DNA of 13,048 nucleotides, from NCBI GenBank assembly GCA_934646865.1, contig CAKUEU010000046.1:1-13048 (forward strand), given 5' to 3'. The position numbers and the translations under genes were made by a program. Below the pieces are notes generated by a model, which did no database searches, was not told the DNA's origin, and was given only the letters and a program-made list of their open reading frames with translations. The stretch's first letter is position 1. Each line of letters begins with the position of its first letter. This document shows positions 4,728-13,048 of the stretch, piece by piece. Source of the DNA: an uncultured Collinsella sp. Lineage in GTDB: Bacteria; Actinomycetota; Coriobacteriia; Coriobacteriales; Coriobacteriaceae.

Positions 4728-5756
4728 CTACAGGTCGATGTGCGATTCCTTGATCGGGAACGGCTCCGCGAAATGGCACGCGCAGCAGTGGCCCGGAGCG
4801 ACTTCCTTAAACTCGGGAAGCTTCTCGGAGCAGATGCCCTGCGCGATCGGGCAGCGCGTGTGGAAACGGCAGCCGGTCGGCGGATCCAGCGGCGACGGCG
4901 GATCGCCAGCGAGGATGATGCGTTTGCGGGTCTTCTGGATATCCGGATCGGGCACCGGCACGGCAGACAGCAGCGACTGCGTGTACGGATGGTGAGGCTC
5001 GCTATAGAGCGTCTTCCAGTCCGAAACCTCGACCATCTTACCCAGATACATAACGGCAACACGGTCGGAGATATGCTGCACGACAGAGAGGTCGTGAGCA
5101 ATGAAGAGATAGGCCGTACCAAACTTGTCCTGGAGCTCCTTAAGAAGGTTCAGAACCTGGGCCTGAATGGATACGTCAAGTGCAGAGACAGGCTCGTCGC
5201 AGATGATCAGCTTGGGCTTCAGAGCGAACGCACGGGCGATGCCGACACGCTGGCGTTGGCCGCCCGAGAACTCGTGCGGATAGCGGTTGATGTGCTCGGG
5301 GTTCAGACCGACGACGTCCAGCAGCTCGCGGACGCGCTCGATACGCTCTTCCTTGGTACCCACGCCATGAATGGTCATGGGCTCAGAGACAATCTCGCCG
5401 ATGGTCATACGAGGATTGAGCGAAGCATAAGGATCCTGGAAGATAAACTGCATCTCGCGACGCATGTCCTTGATCTCACGCTTGCTCATCTCGGCAACAT
5501 CTTTGCCCTGGAAGAACACCTTACCGGCAGTCGGCTTGGTCAGACGCATGATGGTGCGGCCCGTGGTGGACTTACCGCAACCAGACTCGCCGACCAGACC
5601 AAAGGTCTCGCCCGGATAAATCACAAAAGAGATGTCATTTACAGCAGAGACGACGCGCTTGGAAAAACGCTTGGCGAACATGCCGGACTCTGCGGGGAAC
5701 TCCTTAGAGAGGTGCTCGACCTTCAGCAGCGGAGTACGCTCGTTATTGTCTGCCAT
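4728..5756 (-). CDS. oppF: Oligopeptide ABC importer, ATP-binding subunit OppF
   Basis: This is a cytoplasmic ATPase of 342 aa, one half of the heterodimeric motor that drives peptide uptake. It shows Walker [10 protein letters not shown] (56-64), a Q-loop Gln near 107, signature FSGGQRQR (163-170), Walker B LIICDE (183-188) and H-loop His near 221. The C-terminal oligopeptide-transporter extension carries the usual cysteine group (CRFHTRCP, then further Cys), which in some homologues binds an iron-sulfur cluster. It is the last gene of the opp operon. Its ATG directly follows the oppD stop codon, with AAGGGAGG inside the end of oppD as ribosome site, so the two are probably translationally coupled. 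Its final codons form one arm of an inverted repeat around element B. A dipeptide (Dpp) specificity cannot be excluded. Confidence 0.95.
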   Translation of the reverse strand: MADNNERTPLLKVEHLSKEFPAESGMFAKRFSKRVVSAVNDISFVIYPGETFGLVGESGCGKSTTGRTIMRLTKPTAGKVFFQGKDVAEMSKREIKDMRREMQFIFQDPYASLNPRMTIGEIVSEPMTIHGVGTKEERIERVRELLDVVGLNPEHINRYPHEFSGGQRQRVGIARAFALKPKLIICDEPVSALDVSIQAQVLNLLKELQDKFGTAYLFIAHDLSVVQHISDRVAVMYLGKMVEVSDWKTLYSEPHHPYTQSLLSAVPVPDPDIQKTRKRIILAGDPPSPLDPPTGCRFHTRCPIAQGICSEKLPEFKEVAPGHCCACHFAEPFPIKESHIDL

Positions 5757-6848
5757 TTACGCCTCGCCTCCCTTCTTGGAATCCTTGCGCGTACGGGACG
5801 TCTCAGGAGCGTTCTTGAGGAACTCGGGGTCACCGGAGTAGTGGCACGCAGAGTAGTGACCAGACTCGGTGACAACGCGCTCGGGGCGCTGCTTGCGGCA
5901 CTTGTCCGTCGCATAGGGGCAGCGAGGAGAGAAGACGCAACCCTCAGGCAGGTTCATGAGCGAAGGCGGGTTGCCGTGAATCGGCGTAAGCGGCTTCTTC
6001 TCCTCGATGGCCTGCTCCGGAATGGAACGAATAAGACCCCAGGTGTAGGGATGGCGGCTCTCGTAGAAGATTTCCTCAGCAGTACCGAACTCGACGGGAC
6101 GACCGGCGTACATAACCATGATCTTGTCGGCCATGTCGGCGACAACACCCAGGTCGTGGGTAATCATGATGATGGCGTTACCGTTCTTCTCCTGCATCTC
6201 CTGCATAAGCTCAATAATCTGAGCCTGGATGGTAACGTCCAGAGCAGTCGTGGGCTCGTCGGCAATCAGAATATCGGGGTCACAGGCAAGAGCCATGGCG
6301 ATCATGACGCGCTGACGCATACCGCCGGAGAACTGGTGCGGATACTCGTTGACGCGCTTCTCGGGCTCGGGAATACCGACGAGGTCCAAAAGCTCGGTGG
6401 CGCGCTTGAGCGCCTCCTGCTTGGAGTAACCACGGTGCAGACGAAGGCCCTCGCCCACCTGCTTGCCGATCTTGTAGACCGGGTTCAGGGAGGTCATAGG
6501 ATCCTGGAAGATCATCGCGATATCGTTACCGCGAATGTGCTGCATCTCTTCCTCGGTCATCTCGAGGATAGAACGGCCGCGGTAGCGAACGTCACCTCCC
6601 TCAATCTTTCCCGGAGGCATCGAGATAAGGCCCATGATGGTCATGGCGGTCACGGACTTACCGGAGCCGGACTCGCCGACGACGCCCAGGGTCTCACCGC
6701 GATCGAGCGTGTAGGAGACACCGTCGACAGCGCGAACGACGCCATCCTCGGTGTGGAAATACATCTTAAGGTCATCGACCTCGAGCAGATGCTGGCCCTC
6801 GGGAACCGGCTGGTCCTTCAGGTCCACATAGTTCTTGTTCTTCTTCAT
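5757..6848 (-). CDS. oppD: Oligopeptide ABC importer, ATP-binding subunit OppD
   Basis: This is a 363-aa ATPase partner of OppF. It has Walker [10 protein letters not shown] (58-66), Q-loop Gln at 115, signature FSGGMRQR (173-180), Walker B ILIADE (193-198) and H-loop His at 231. The C-terminal peptide-transporter domain includes CVFSPRCP and two later cysteines, then a charged tail ([14 protein letters not shown]). The start codon is 2 nt after the oppC stop, with AAGGA in the end of oppC. Order, length and motifs all fit the classical OppD of an OppABCDF system. Confidence 0.95.
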   Translation of the reverse strand: MKKNKNYVDLKDQPVPEGQHLLEVDDLKMYFHTEDGVVRAVDGVSYTLDRGETLGVVGESGSGKSVTAMTIMGLISMPPGKIEGGDVRYRGRSILEMTEEEMQHIRGNDIAMIFQDPMTSLNPVYKIGKQVGEGLRLHRGYSKQEALKRATELLDLVGIPEPEKRVNEYPHQFSGGMRQRVMIAMALACDPDILIADEPTTALDVTIQAQIIELMQEMQEKNGNAIIMITHDLGVVADMADKIMVMYAGRPVEFGTAEEIFYESRHPYTWGLIRSIPEQAIEEKKPLTPIHGNPPSLMNLPEGCVFSPRCPYATDKCRKQRPERVVTESGHYSACHYSGDPEFLKNAPETSRTRKDSKKGGEA

Positions 6849-6850
6849 CC

Positions 6851-7786
6851 TTATGCGTCCTTCATCTTGACGTCGAGGGCGTCGCGCAGACCGTCACCCA
6901 GCAGGGTGAAAGCGAGCACCGTCGAGAGAATTGCCAGACCGGGCATGATCATCATCCAGGGAGCAGTCAGGAGATACTGCTGACCGTCCTGAATCATGGA
7001 GCCCCACGAAGGCGTAGGCGGAATAACGCCCATGCCGAGGAAGGACAAAGCGGACTCGGTCAGAATGGCGCCACCAATGTTCATAGTCGCGTAGACGACG
7101 ATGGAGGCAACGGAGTTCGGGAAGATGTGACGCACGACGATGCGAGCATCAGATGCACCCATCGCGCGCGCAGCGTCAACATAGTCGTTTTCCTTGACCG
7201 TCAAGATTGCGGAGCGGAAGACGCGCGCAATCGAAGGCCAGCCGAGAATACCGATGGCGATAAAGACATTCTGAAGACCACGGCCGATAACGGCGATCAT
7301 GGCGACAACGAACAGCACGTACGGGAACGCCAGGAAGATATCCGCACAGCGCATGATGATCGTATCCCAGATGCCGCCATAGAAACCGGCCAGAGCACCC
7401 ATGACCAGACCGATCACCGTGGAGATCGCGGTGGCCATAATACCGACGGAAAGCGAAACACGTGCACCGTAGATAACGCGGACGAGAATGTCACGGCCAA
7501 GGGCGTCGGTGCCAAACGGGTGCTCTGCACACGGAGCCAGCAACGACGTCTCAGCCATGGTGGTCGAGTCGGAAGCCGTCGGCGAACCGAGCCAGGGCTT
7601 AGCCCACAAATCTGCGGTCAGGGCAACCAATACGACGATGATGATCCAGCAGACACCGATAACGGCGAGCTTGTTCTTGCGAAGACGCTTAAAAGCGTCG
7701 CCCCACAGCGTGCGGGACTTGGCGGGAGCAGATGCGGCCTTGGTGGCGGTAGCCTGCTCCTGAGACTGAGAATCAGTTTCCTGCAT
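6851..7786 (-). CDS. oppC: Oligopeptide ABC importer, permease OppC
   Basis: This is a 311-aa inner permease of the OppC/DppC type. After a polar, Ala/Gln/Ser-rich N-terminus (1-25) come a first membrane segment (about 41-60), an extracytoplasmic loop ending in HPFGTDALGRDILVRVIYG (a family hallmark), and five further hydrophobic segments. The EAA loop that docks onto the ATPases is DAARAMGASDARIVVRHIFPN. The C-terminus has LSFLGMGVIPPTPSWGSMI, also typical. It starts 14 nt after oppB, with GGGAGG as ribosome site. Confidence 0.95.
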   Translation of the reverse strand: MQETDSQSQEQATATKAASAPAKSRTLWGDAFKRLRKNKLAVIGVCWIIIVVLVALTADLWAKPWLGSPTASDSTTMAETSLLAPCAEHPFGTDALGRDILVRVIYGARVSLSVGIMATAISTVIGLVMGALAGFYGGIWDTIIMRCADIFLAFPYVLFVVAMIAVIGRGLQNVFIAIGILGWPSIARVFRSAILTVKENDYVDAARAMGASDARIVVRHIFPNSVASIVVYATMNIGGAILTESALSFLGMGVIPPTPSWGSMIQDGQQYLLTAPWMMIMPGLAILSTVLAFTLLGDGLRDALDVKMKDA

Positions 7787-7800
7787 GAGACGTACCTCCC

Positions 7801-8838
7801 TTAGGCCTTATCCGACGGACCGCCAAGGCGGATGCGCGGGTCGAGGAATGCATAGCTAATGTCGACGAGCAGGTTGATCACCATGACGACGACGACGATG
7901 AGCGTAACGCCGCCCATAACGATGGGCCAGTCACGCATGCTAATGGCGCGATAGACCTCATAGCCGATACCGGGCCAGTTAAAGACCGTCTCGGTCAGGA
8001 TGGCGCCCGAAAGCATGCCACCAAAGTCGACACCGATATAGGTAACGACGGGGATGAGTGCATTCTTAAGCGCATGCTTGACGATGATCGCGCGATTGGA
8101 GAGACCCTTGGCCTTTGCCGTACGGATGTAATCCTGGTTCATGACGTCAAGCAGCTGCGAGCGCATAATGCGGGCAGCATAAGCGGTCGAAACCGAAGCC
8201 AGCGTAATGGTCGGAAGCACATAGTGCATCCAATCCTGATACTGAGAGCTGGCACCGCCGGCACCCGAGATCGGCATGGAGAATGCACCGCCGGTGGCAT
8301 CCTTGAGAATGACGCCAAAGAACAGCTGCAGCAACATACCGAGCCAGAAGGCCGGAACAGCAACGAGGATCGACGTGGTGAGCGTTACCAAAATATCCCA
8401 GAAGGAATAACGCTTAACCGCCGAAATGATACCCGCACCGATACCCATGATTGCCTCGAGCACGATGGCGCACGCGGCAAGTTTGACCGTATACGGATAC
8501 TTTTGGGCAAAGATATCCGTAACCGGCAGCTTGCGCTGATACGAATTGCCCAAATCGCCATGAAGCAGACCGTTCATGTAATACACGTAACGGTCCACGA
8601 GCGACGTTTGAACGGGATCGCCGTTCTCGTCAAGGATCGCGTTGCCGTCCTCGTCCGACTGGACCAGGTGATAGCGCACGCGAAGCTGAAGCTCCACCTC
8701 GGGGGACAGAGCCTTGTCTCCACCGATCAGCTTGATCGGGTCTCCCGGCACGATATTCTGGAGGGCGAACAGAATCAGCGTAACGCCCAAAAATACCGGG
8801 ATGAACTGAAGCACACGTTTAACGATGTACTTACCCAT
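7801..8838 (-). CDS. oppB: Oligopeptide ABC importer, permease OppB
   Basis: This is a 345-aa permease with the OppB/DppB N-terminal signature (YIVKRVLQFIPVFLGVTLILF, then PGDP), six predicted membrane segments and the EAA loop DYIRTAKAKGLSNRAIIVKHALKNALIP. The first extracytoplasmic loop is longer than usual and includes an acidic stretch at about residues 60-78 with DEDGN and DENGD, a possible divalent-cation-binding or merely variable insertion. Translation starts at the ATG preceded by GGGGAG. It lies 155 nt downstream of oppA, behind a strong stem-loop, which should lower its expression relative to the binding protein. Confidence 0.95.
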   Translation of the reverse strand: MGKYIVKRVLQFIPVFLGVTLILFALQNIVPGDPIKLIGGDKALSPEVELQLRVRYHLVQSDEDGNAILDENGDPVQTSLVDRYVYYMNGLLHGDLGNSYQRKLPVTDIFAQKYPYTVKLAACAIVLEAIMGIGAGIISAVKRYSFWDILVTLTTSILVAVPAFWLGMLLQLFFGVILKDATGGAFSMPISGAGGASSQYQDWMHYVLPTITLASVSTAYAARIMRSQLLDVMNQDYIRTAKAKGLSNRAIIVKHALKNALIPVVTYIGVDFGGMLSGAILTETVFNWPGIGYEVYRAISMRDWPIVMGGVTLIVVVVMVINLLVDISYAFLDPRIRLGGPSDKA

Positions 8839-8868
8839 ACCACTCCCCTATCTAGGGATTAACCTAAA

Positions 8869-8898
8869 TGGGATGCCGATCGCCAGACCGGCATCCCA
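8869..8898 (-). terminator. Intercistronic stem-loop between oppA and oppB
   Basis: A perfect 10-bp stem (8869-8878 with 8889-8898) with a 10-nt loop is followed on the minus strand by TTTAGGTTAA, a weak U-tract. Such hairpins after a binding-protein gene usually stabilise the upstream mRNA and partly terminate transcription, giving more OppA than permease. No new promoter for oppB is evident. Confidence 0.65.
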
Positions 8899-8993
8899 AA
8901 ATTACCATCAGCCAGTTTACCCCAGGTTAGGGGGAACTGTATGTTTCCCATGAGGTCTACGTAAAAACTTGACCCTCACCAAAGCTGCAAATC

Positions 8994-10670
8994 TTATGCG
9001 AGCTCAGCGGTACCCAGATCAGCATGCTTCTGCGGATCAACATAGAGGTGCTTGATGCGGTCGGAACCAGCGAGGGTGTGCGTGTAGAACATCAGCGGAA
9101 TAACCGGGCAGTCGGCAGCGACCATGGCGTCGGCCTCCTGCATCTTCGCGATACGCTCTTCGTCGTCAACCGTGGTACGAGCCTCGTCGACCTTGGCATC
9201 GAACTCGGGGTTGTTGTAACCGGAACGGTTGTCGCCACCGAGGGAGTCGGAGTGGAACAGCGGATACAGGAAGTTGTCCATAATCGGGTAATCGGCGATC
9301 CAGCCCAGACGACCAAACTGGTAGTTGAAGTTCTGATACTGTTCGAGCAGGGCAGACCACTCGGGGGTATCGGAGACGGCGTTGACGCCCACCTTGGCGA
9401 GGTCGCCGATGATGGACTCCATGATCTCCTTGTGGCCACCGTCCTGGTTGTAGGACAGAGTCACGTTAATGCCACGGTCACCGTTGGCGTCGGCAGGAGC
9501 AACCTTGTCGAGGTACTCGTTGGCCTTGTCGACGTCATAGGCGCAGAACTCCCATGCGCCCTCCTTGTAGCCATCGATGCCCGGAGGAACGATACCGTCG
9601 GCGGGAGTACGGGTGCCCTTGAAGATGGTCTTGCAGATGGCCTCGCGGTTGATGGCCAGGGAGATGCCCCTGCGCAGGTCGGCGTTGTTGAACGGCTCGG
9701 CCGTGGTGTTGCAAGTCAGATAGTACGTGGAAGGCTCAGCGCCGAGCAGCATACGCTGACCGTCGCTCATGGTGTAGCCATCCTTGGACTCGCCACGGTC
9801 CTTCTTGGCGGCATCGATCTGAGCAACGGGAACGTCGCAGACGTCGAGGTTACCGGCCTGGAACTCCTTGTAAGCAGTCTCCATGTCCTTGATGACCTGG
9901 AAGTGAACGCCGTCGATCTTGGCCTTGTCGCCATAGTAATCGTCGAACTTCTTGAGGTTGATCTCCTGACCATCCTCCCACTTGCCGTCCATCATGAACG
10001 GGCCGTTACCAATCGGGGCAAGGTAGAAGCTCTTGGCATCGGACTCGGCGCACTCGGGAACCGGGGCCAGAGCCGGGTGGGTGGCGACGAAGGGGAAGTC
10101 GGCGTAGGCGGAAGTCAGCTTGACGACGAGGGTCTCATCGTCGGGGCAGGTGACACCGGTGAGCTCGGTAGCGTTACCGGCAAGCAGATCGTCATAGCCC
10201 TCGACCATGGAAAGGTGATAAGCGACCTCGGAAGGACCATACTCGGTAGCGATAGCCGACTTGGTGTTGACCAAGCGCTCCCAACCGAACTTGAAGGACT
10301 TGGAGGTAACGTCGTCACCGTTGTGGAACTTAGCCTTCTTGATCTTGAAGGTGAACTCGGTGGCGTCGTCGTTAGCCTCAAAGGACTCGCAGGCCAGCGG
10401 AACGATCTCGCCCTTCTCGGCGTCGTAAGAGGTCAGAGGGTCGAAGAGCTGGTACTCGACCTGAGTGCCCTGGTCCTCCTGGACGTTGTAGGGGTCGATG
10501 CAGACCGGGTTGTTGATGTAGAAGTTCAGCGTCGAACCGGACTCAGAACCGGAAGCGTCGCCACCCTTCTTGCCGCATGCGGCAAGAAAAGCCATGGAGC
10601 TCGCAGCGAGGGTGCCGCCAACAAAGGCGCGACGACCCATAACGGGCTGGTGGAACATAGAATCAGCCAT
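8994..10670 (-). CDS. oppA: Oligopeptide-binding lipoprotein OppA (SBP family 5)
   Basis: This is the extracytoplasmic peptide-binding component, 558 aa. The ATG at 10670 is chosen because AAGGAGG lies five bases upstream; the frame stays open for 29 more codons without a better site. The N-terminus has GRRAFVGG followed by a hydrophobic stretch and lipobox LAAC (Cys32), so it looks like a lipoprotein exported through the Tat route. A Gly/Ser/Asp linker follows, then an SBP_bac_5 domain with typical features: FNFY-less start NFYINNP, the [20 protein letters not shown] region, [20 protein letters not shown] and [17 protein letters not shown]. It is the first gene of the opp operon. The peptide specificity cannot be read from sequence. 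Confidence 0.95.
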   Translation of the reverse strand: MADSMFHQPVMGRRAFVGGTLAASSMAFLAACGKKGGDASGSESGSTLNFYINNPVCIDPYNVQEDQGTQVEYQLFDPLTSYDAEKGEIVPLACESFEANDDATEFTFKIKKAKFHNGDDVTSKSFKFGWERLVNTKSAIATEYGPSEVAYHLSMVEGYDDLLAGNATELTGVTCPDDETLVVKLTSAYADFPFVATHPALAPVPECAESDAKSFYLAPIGNGPFMMDGKWEDGQEINLKKFDDYYGDKAKIDGVHFQVIKDMETAYKEFQAGNLDVCDVPVAQIDAAKKDRGESKDGYTMSDGQRMLLGAEPSTYYLTCNTTAEPFNNADLRRGISLAINREAICKTIFKGTRTPADGIVPPGIDGYKEGAWEFCAYDVDKANEYLDKVAPADANGDRGINVTLSYNQDGGHKEIMESIIGDLAKVGVNAVSDTPEWSALLEQYQNFNYQFGRLGWIADYPIMDNFLYPLFHSDSLGGDNRSGYNNPEFDAKVDEARTTVDDEERIAKMQEADAMVAADCPVIPLMFYTHTLAGSDRIKHLYVDPQKHADLGTAELA

Positions 10671-10880
10671 GCCATCCTCCTTATGAGATAGGACAAAGTA
10701 AGTTCGGCCAGGCATATATCGAGACAACCCGATCCGAACCGTAAAAACGCCGCCCACTGCTATGGCTGGCTATGCAATGCGGGCCAACGTTTCCCAATAC
10801 AGTAGCGCACTTTATGCAAAAAAATCCCCTGATTCCGGTTAACGGTCGAGAATTTCTTTAGTTGGGCGCAGTATGTGGGG

Positions 10881-10910
10881 ATATTTTGACCCTGTTACAG
10901 GAATGTAAAC
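10881..10910 (-). promoter_or_regulatory. oppA: Candidate oppA promoter with overlapping palindrome
   Basis: On the minus strand TTTACA (10909-10904), a 17-bp spacer and AAATAT (10886-10881) form a weak -35/-10 pair. The interrupted palindrome GTTACA-GGAA-TGTAAAC (10894-10910) overlaps the -35 and could be an operator. It also abuts the U-tract of the secG terminator. The leader to oppA would be about 200 nt. The -10 match is poor, so another start in 10683-10880 is quite possible. Apart from a weak hairpin at 10702-10739, I see nothing else in that leader. Confidence 0.3.
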
Positions 10911-10937
10911 AAAAAGGGTCCCGAACTTGCGGAACCC
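10905..10937 (-). terminator. Intrinsic terminator of secG
   Basis: On the minus strand GGGTTCCG (10937-10930) pairs with CGGGACCC (10923-10916) in an 8-bp stem with one wobble pair and a 6-nt loop, followed by TTTTTGTTTAC. It begins about 25 bases after the secG stop codon and separates secG from the opp operon. Confidence 0.88.
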
Positions 10938-10962
10938 CTCTAAAGCGTATATGCGCGGAAAC

Positions 10963-11217
10963 TTAGTAGCCCACGATACCCTGCGGGAAAAAGAACATGC
11001 ACAGGACGACACACACGGCAAACACCACGGCCATGATAACAGTCAAGCGGTCGAGGTTCTGCTCCATGACACCCGTGGCGGAGCTGGAGTTATACAAAGA
11101 GCTGGCAATCATATCCGAAACGCCAGTGCCCTTACCTGAGTGCATAAGGACAAGAATCGTCAGCGCCACAGCAGAGACGGCCCAAACGACGAACAGAAGA
11201 ATCTGGAACGGACCCAT
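10963..11217 (-). CDS. secG: Preprotein translocase subunit SecG
   Basis: This is a small membrane protein of 84 aa, the usual SecG length, that assists the SecYE channel in protein export. Two hydrophobic segments (about 4-25 and 57-77) flank the conserved cytoplasmic loop LMHSGKGTGVSDMIASS, followed by the N-terminal side of the second segment, NLDRLTVIMAVVFAV. The start has AAGGAG seven bases upstream. It lies downstream of gpmI, an arrangement common in Gram-positive bacteria, but a strong terminator (11315-11349) separates the two. It therefore needs its own promoter in 11218-11314, which I cannot place with confidence. Confidence 0.93.
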   Translation of the reverse strand: MGPFQILLFVVWAVSAVALTILVLMHSGKGTGVSDMIASSLYNSSSATGVMEQNLDRLTVIMAVVFAVCVVLCMFFFPQGIVGY

Positions 11218-11314
11218 AGATAAGCTCCTTAATAGAACAATTCAAACCCCAGTACTGTACCACAATCCTCAGCTCTCCCCCCTTCGCTAATCAGTGACAT
11301 ATCTGAAATAGCAG

Positions 11315-11349
11315 AAAAAGGGGGTTGCCCGGATGCGGACAACCCCCTT
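11315..11349 (-). terminator. Intrinsic terminator of gpmI
   Basis: Perfect 10-bp arms AAGGGGGTTG (read on the minus strand from 11349) and CAACCCCCTT (to 11318) enclose an inner CCG/CGG pair. The U-tract is made of the last stem Ts plus TTT to 11315. It begins 25 bases after the gpmI stop codon. Confidence 0.93.
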
Positions 11350-11374
11350 GATCGAAAACAAGGAATGTTATCGA

Positions 11375-12928
11375 TTAGGCCTCTGCGGCGAGCACGCGGC
11401 CCGTCATCTCGGCAGAAGGCTCAAGACCAGCCATGGTGAGCATAGTCGGGGCGATATCGGAGAGACGACCGTCCTCGATACCGGTGAGCTGGGCCTTCTC
11501 ATCAACGATGATGAACGGCACACGGTTGGTGGTGTGAGCCGTGAACGGGTGCATGGAACCGTCGGCAGCGACGTCAAACATGTGGTCGGCGTTACCGTGG
11601 TCGGCGGTGATCAGCGCAAAGCCGCCCTTGGCGAGAATCGCCGGGACAACCTTGGAGAGAGCCTCGTCAACAGCCTCAACAGCCTTGACGGCAGCGTCGA
11701 AAACGCCGGTGTGGCCAACCATGTCGCAGTTAGCGAAGTTCACGATGTAGAAATCAGCGCGATCCTCGTTGATAGCGGCGACAAGCTTCTCGGTGACCTC
11801 CGGAGCACTCATCTCAGGCTGCAGGTCGTAGGTAGCAACCTTGGGGGAAGCGACGAGCACGCGCTCCTCGCCCTCCTTGGGCTCCTCGATACCACCGTTG
11901 AGGAAGAACGTCACGTGAGCGTACTTCTCGGTCTCAGCGGTGTGCAGCTGCTTCAGGCCATTGGCAGCGATAACGTCGGCCAAAACGTTCTCGGGGAACG
12001 TCTTGGGGAAGGCGACCTCGACGTCAAACGTCGGATCGTACTCGGTCATCGTGACAAAGTGCGAAAGCTTGATCTGCTCGCGTTCAAAGCCGTCAAACTC
12101 CTTGTCCGTGAACACGCGGGTCATCTGACGGGCGCGGTCGGGACGGAAGTTGAAGAAGATGGCCGCGTCGCCCTCGTGGATGCCCTCGTTATGGGCAGCG
12201 AAGGGCTCGACGAACTCGTCGCCGCGCGGATCCTTCTCGTAGTAGGCCTTGATACCGGCAACGGGATCGGTATCGGCATCGGACGCGTTGACCATGACGT
12301 CGTAGGCGCGCTGGATGCGCTCCCAACGGTTGTCGCGGTCCATGGCCCAATAGCGGCCCGAAACGGTGGCAACGCGAGCGTCGCAACCGGTCTCCTCGGA
12401 GATCTTAGCCAGGAAGGCGCAGAACTCGCTCATGTAGCCGGCACCGGACTGCGGGTCGACGTCGCGGCCATCCATGAAGGCGTGGACGCGAACGGTCTTG
12501 ACGCCATGCTGGGCAGCCATCTTGACCAGAGCCTCGACGTGGTTCATGTGAGAATGAACACCGCCAGGGCTCATAAGGCCCATGAGGTGGAGAGTCTTGC
12601 CGTCAGCCTTGACGTCGTCCATAGCCTTGACGAAGACCTCGTTCTTGGCGATGGAGCCGTCCTTGATAGCGTTGTTGATGCGCGAAAGCTCCTGGAACAC
12701 GATGCGGCCGGCACCGATGTTGAGGTGGCCCACCTCAGAGTTGCCCATCTGGCCGTCGGGAAGGCCCACGTCCTCGCCCGAAGCACCGAGCGTGGTGTGA
12801 GGATACTTCTCGTACAGGCTATCAAGGAAGGGCGTCTTGGCAGCGGCGACGGCGTTCTCGCCATCGGCCGGAGCAAGGCCGCAGCCATCCATGATGATCA
12901 GGAGTGCAGGAAGATGACGCTGTGCCAT
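11375..12928 (-). CDS. gpmI: 2,3-bisphosphoglycerate-independent phosphoglycerate mutase
   Basis: This is a cytosolic glycolytic enzyme of 517 aa that interconverts 3- and 2-phosphoglycerate, using two Mn ions and a phosphoserine intermediate. The alkaline-phosphatase-fold half carries MDG (13-15) and the catalytic serine in MGNSEVGHLNIGAGR (Ser64). The inserted transferase half shows GVHSH, MDGRDVDP, SGRYWAMDRDNRWER and FFNFRPDRARQ. The C-terminal metal site includes HTAETEKYAHVTFFLNGG, NFANCDMVGHTG and TADHGNAD. Length and all motifs are complete, so it should be active. The ATG lies 5 nt after the tpiA stop, and the ribosome site AGGAC overlaps that stop codon, which suggests translational coupling. 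Confidence 0.97.
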   Translation of the reverse strand: MAQRHLPALLIIMDGCGLAPADGENAVAAAKTPFLDSLYEKYPHTTLGASGEDVGLPDGQMGNSEVGHLNIGAGRIVFQELSRINNAIKDGSIAKNEVFVKAMDDVKADGKTLHLMGLMSPGGVHSHMNHVEALVKMAAQHGVKTVRVHAFMDGRDVDPQSGAGYMSEFCAFLAKISEETGCDARVATVSGRYWAMDRDNRWERIQRAYDVMVNASDADTDPVAGIKAYYEKDPRGDEFVEPFAAHNEGIHEGDAAIFFNFRPDRARQMTRVFTDKEFDGFEREQIKLSHFVTMTEYDPTFDVEVAFPKTFPENVLADVIAANGLKQLHTAETEKYAHVTFFLNGGIEEPKEGEERVLVASPKVATYDLQPEMSAPEVTEKLVAAINEDRADFYIVNFANCDMVGHTGVFDAAVKAVEAVDEALSKVVPAILAKGGFALITADHGNADHMFDVAADGSMHPFTAHTTNRVPFIIVDEKAQLTGIEDGRLSDIAPTMLTMAGLEPSAEMTGRVLAAEA

Positions 12929-12933
12929 ATGTC

Positions 12934-13048
12934 CTACTCGCCTGCCTTGACAACCATAGAGGCGAAGTCGGCAGCCTTGAGCGAAGCGCCGCCCACGAGG
13001 GCGCCGTCAACGTCGGGCTTGGCGACGAGCTCGGCGATGTTGCCGGGC
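12934..13048 (-). CDS. tpiA: Triosephosphate isomerase, C-terminal part
   Basis: Only the last 37 codons are in the window; the gene runs off its right edge, and the first base at 13048 belongs to a split codon. The sequence [20 protein letters not shown] is the characteristic C-terminal phosphate-binding loop and last helix of TpiA. The enzyme interconverts dihydroxyacetone phosphate and glyceraldehyde 3-phosphate. It lies directly before gpmI in the glycolytic operon. Confidence 0.93.
   Translation of the reverse strand, partial: PGNIAELVAKPDVDGALVGGASLKAADFASMVVKAGE

Noticed and set aside
4534..4995. Short open frames on both strands across element B with look-alike products
   Set aside because: Both strands encode similar peptides only because the DNA is a palindrome. 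The frames run into oppF and have no start context.
4740..6983. Long plus-strand open frame opposite oppF and oppD
   Set aside because: It is the antisense shadow of two well-supported ATPase genes. The translation is Leu/Val/Gly/Arg-rich without recognisable motifs, and codon bias of the minus-strand genes explains the lack of stops.
9024..10691. Long plus-strand open frame opposite oppA
   Set aside because: It is antisense to a clear SBP family 5 gene; the low-complexity Val/Gly/Leu/Asp product has no domain, and the frame has no good ribosome site.
10671..10757. Upstream extension of oppA by 29 codons
   Set aside because: The extension would put charged residues before the signal peptide and lacks a ribosome site, while AAGGAGG fits the ATG at 10670 well.
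1..13048. CRISPR array, insertion sequence or phage genes
   Set aside because: I see no regularly spaced direct repeats and no transposase, integrase or phage structural gene in any frame.

Overview
The window reads as a chromosomal segment of a Gram-positive, high-GC, gut-type actinobacterium. Coriobacteriia is the best guess, most likely Collinsella or a close relative. This is inferred from the tpiA-gpmI-secG order, the style of the Opp proteins and the hairpin-rich intergenic DNA; no marker gene in the window proves it. Every gene I can support lies on the minus strand, so transcription runs from high to low coordinates. The long open frames on the plus strand are shadows of these genes.

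From right to left in transcription order: (1) the last 37 codons of triosephosphate isomerase, then 2,3-bisphosphoglycerate-independent phosphoglycerate mutase (gpmI) with an intrinsic terminator, then secG with its own terminator. This is a glycolysis plus protein-export cluster. (2) A complete oligopeptide ABC importer operon, oppA-oppB-oppC-oppD-oppF (about 10670 to 4728). It starts with a lipoprotein that carries a twin-arginine-like signal. A strong stem-loop separates oppA from the membrane and ATPase genes, which are tightly packed. (3) An intergenic stretch of about 590 bp (4137-4727) full of long palindromes. (4) tRNA-Leu(GAG) with promoter and terminator, followed at once by a two-gene partner-switching module: a PAS-GAF-PP2C phosphatase (RsbU/SpoIIE type) and a protein that fuses a STAS anti-sigma-antagonist domain to an RsbW/SpoIIAB-type kinase domain. 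(5) A tRNA cluster, Gly(GCC)-Cys(GCA)-Gly(GCC), with one visible promoter and an intrinsic-terminator hairpin after every tRNA. It ends in a fragment of a further tRNA-Gly whose 5' part is replaced by hairpin-rich DNA. (6) A left end with another roughly 104-bp structured palindrome and a perfect 14-bp hairpin.

The most interesting observation is in region 3. Two elements of 125 and 127 bp (4281-4405 and 4586-4712, in opposite orientation) share an identical architecture: outer perfect stem of 28-29 bp, 12-nt asymmetric boxes, inner perfect stem of 14-15 bp, small tip hairpin with a TTC/GAA triloop. Their stem sequences are unrelated, yet each is perfectly self-complementary, while the 12-nt boxes are conserved (11/12 and 9/12 identical). 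Conserved boxes with different, compensated stems suggest a family of structure-selected DNA or RNA elements that I cannot assign to a known class. The second element is also flanked by a 16/17 inverted repeat, one arm of which lies inside the last codons of oppF.
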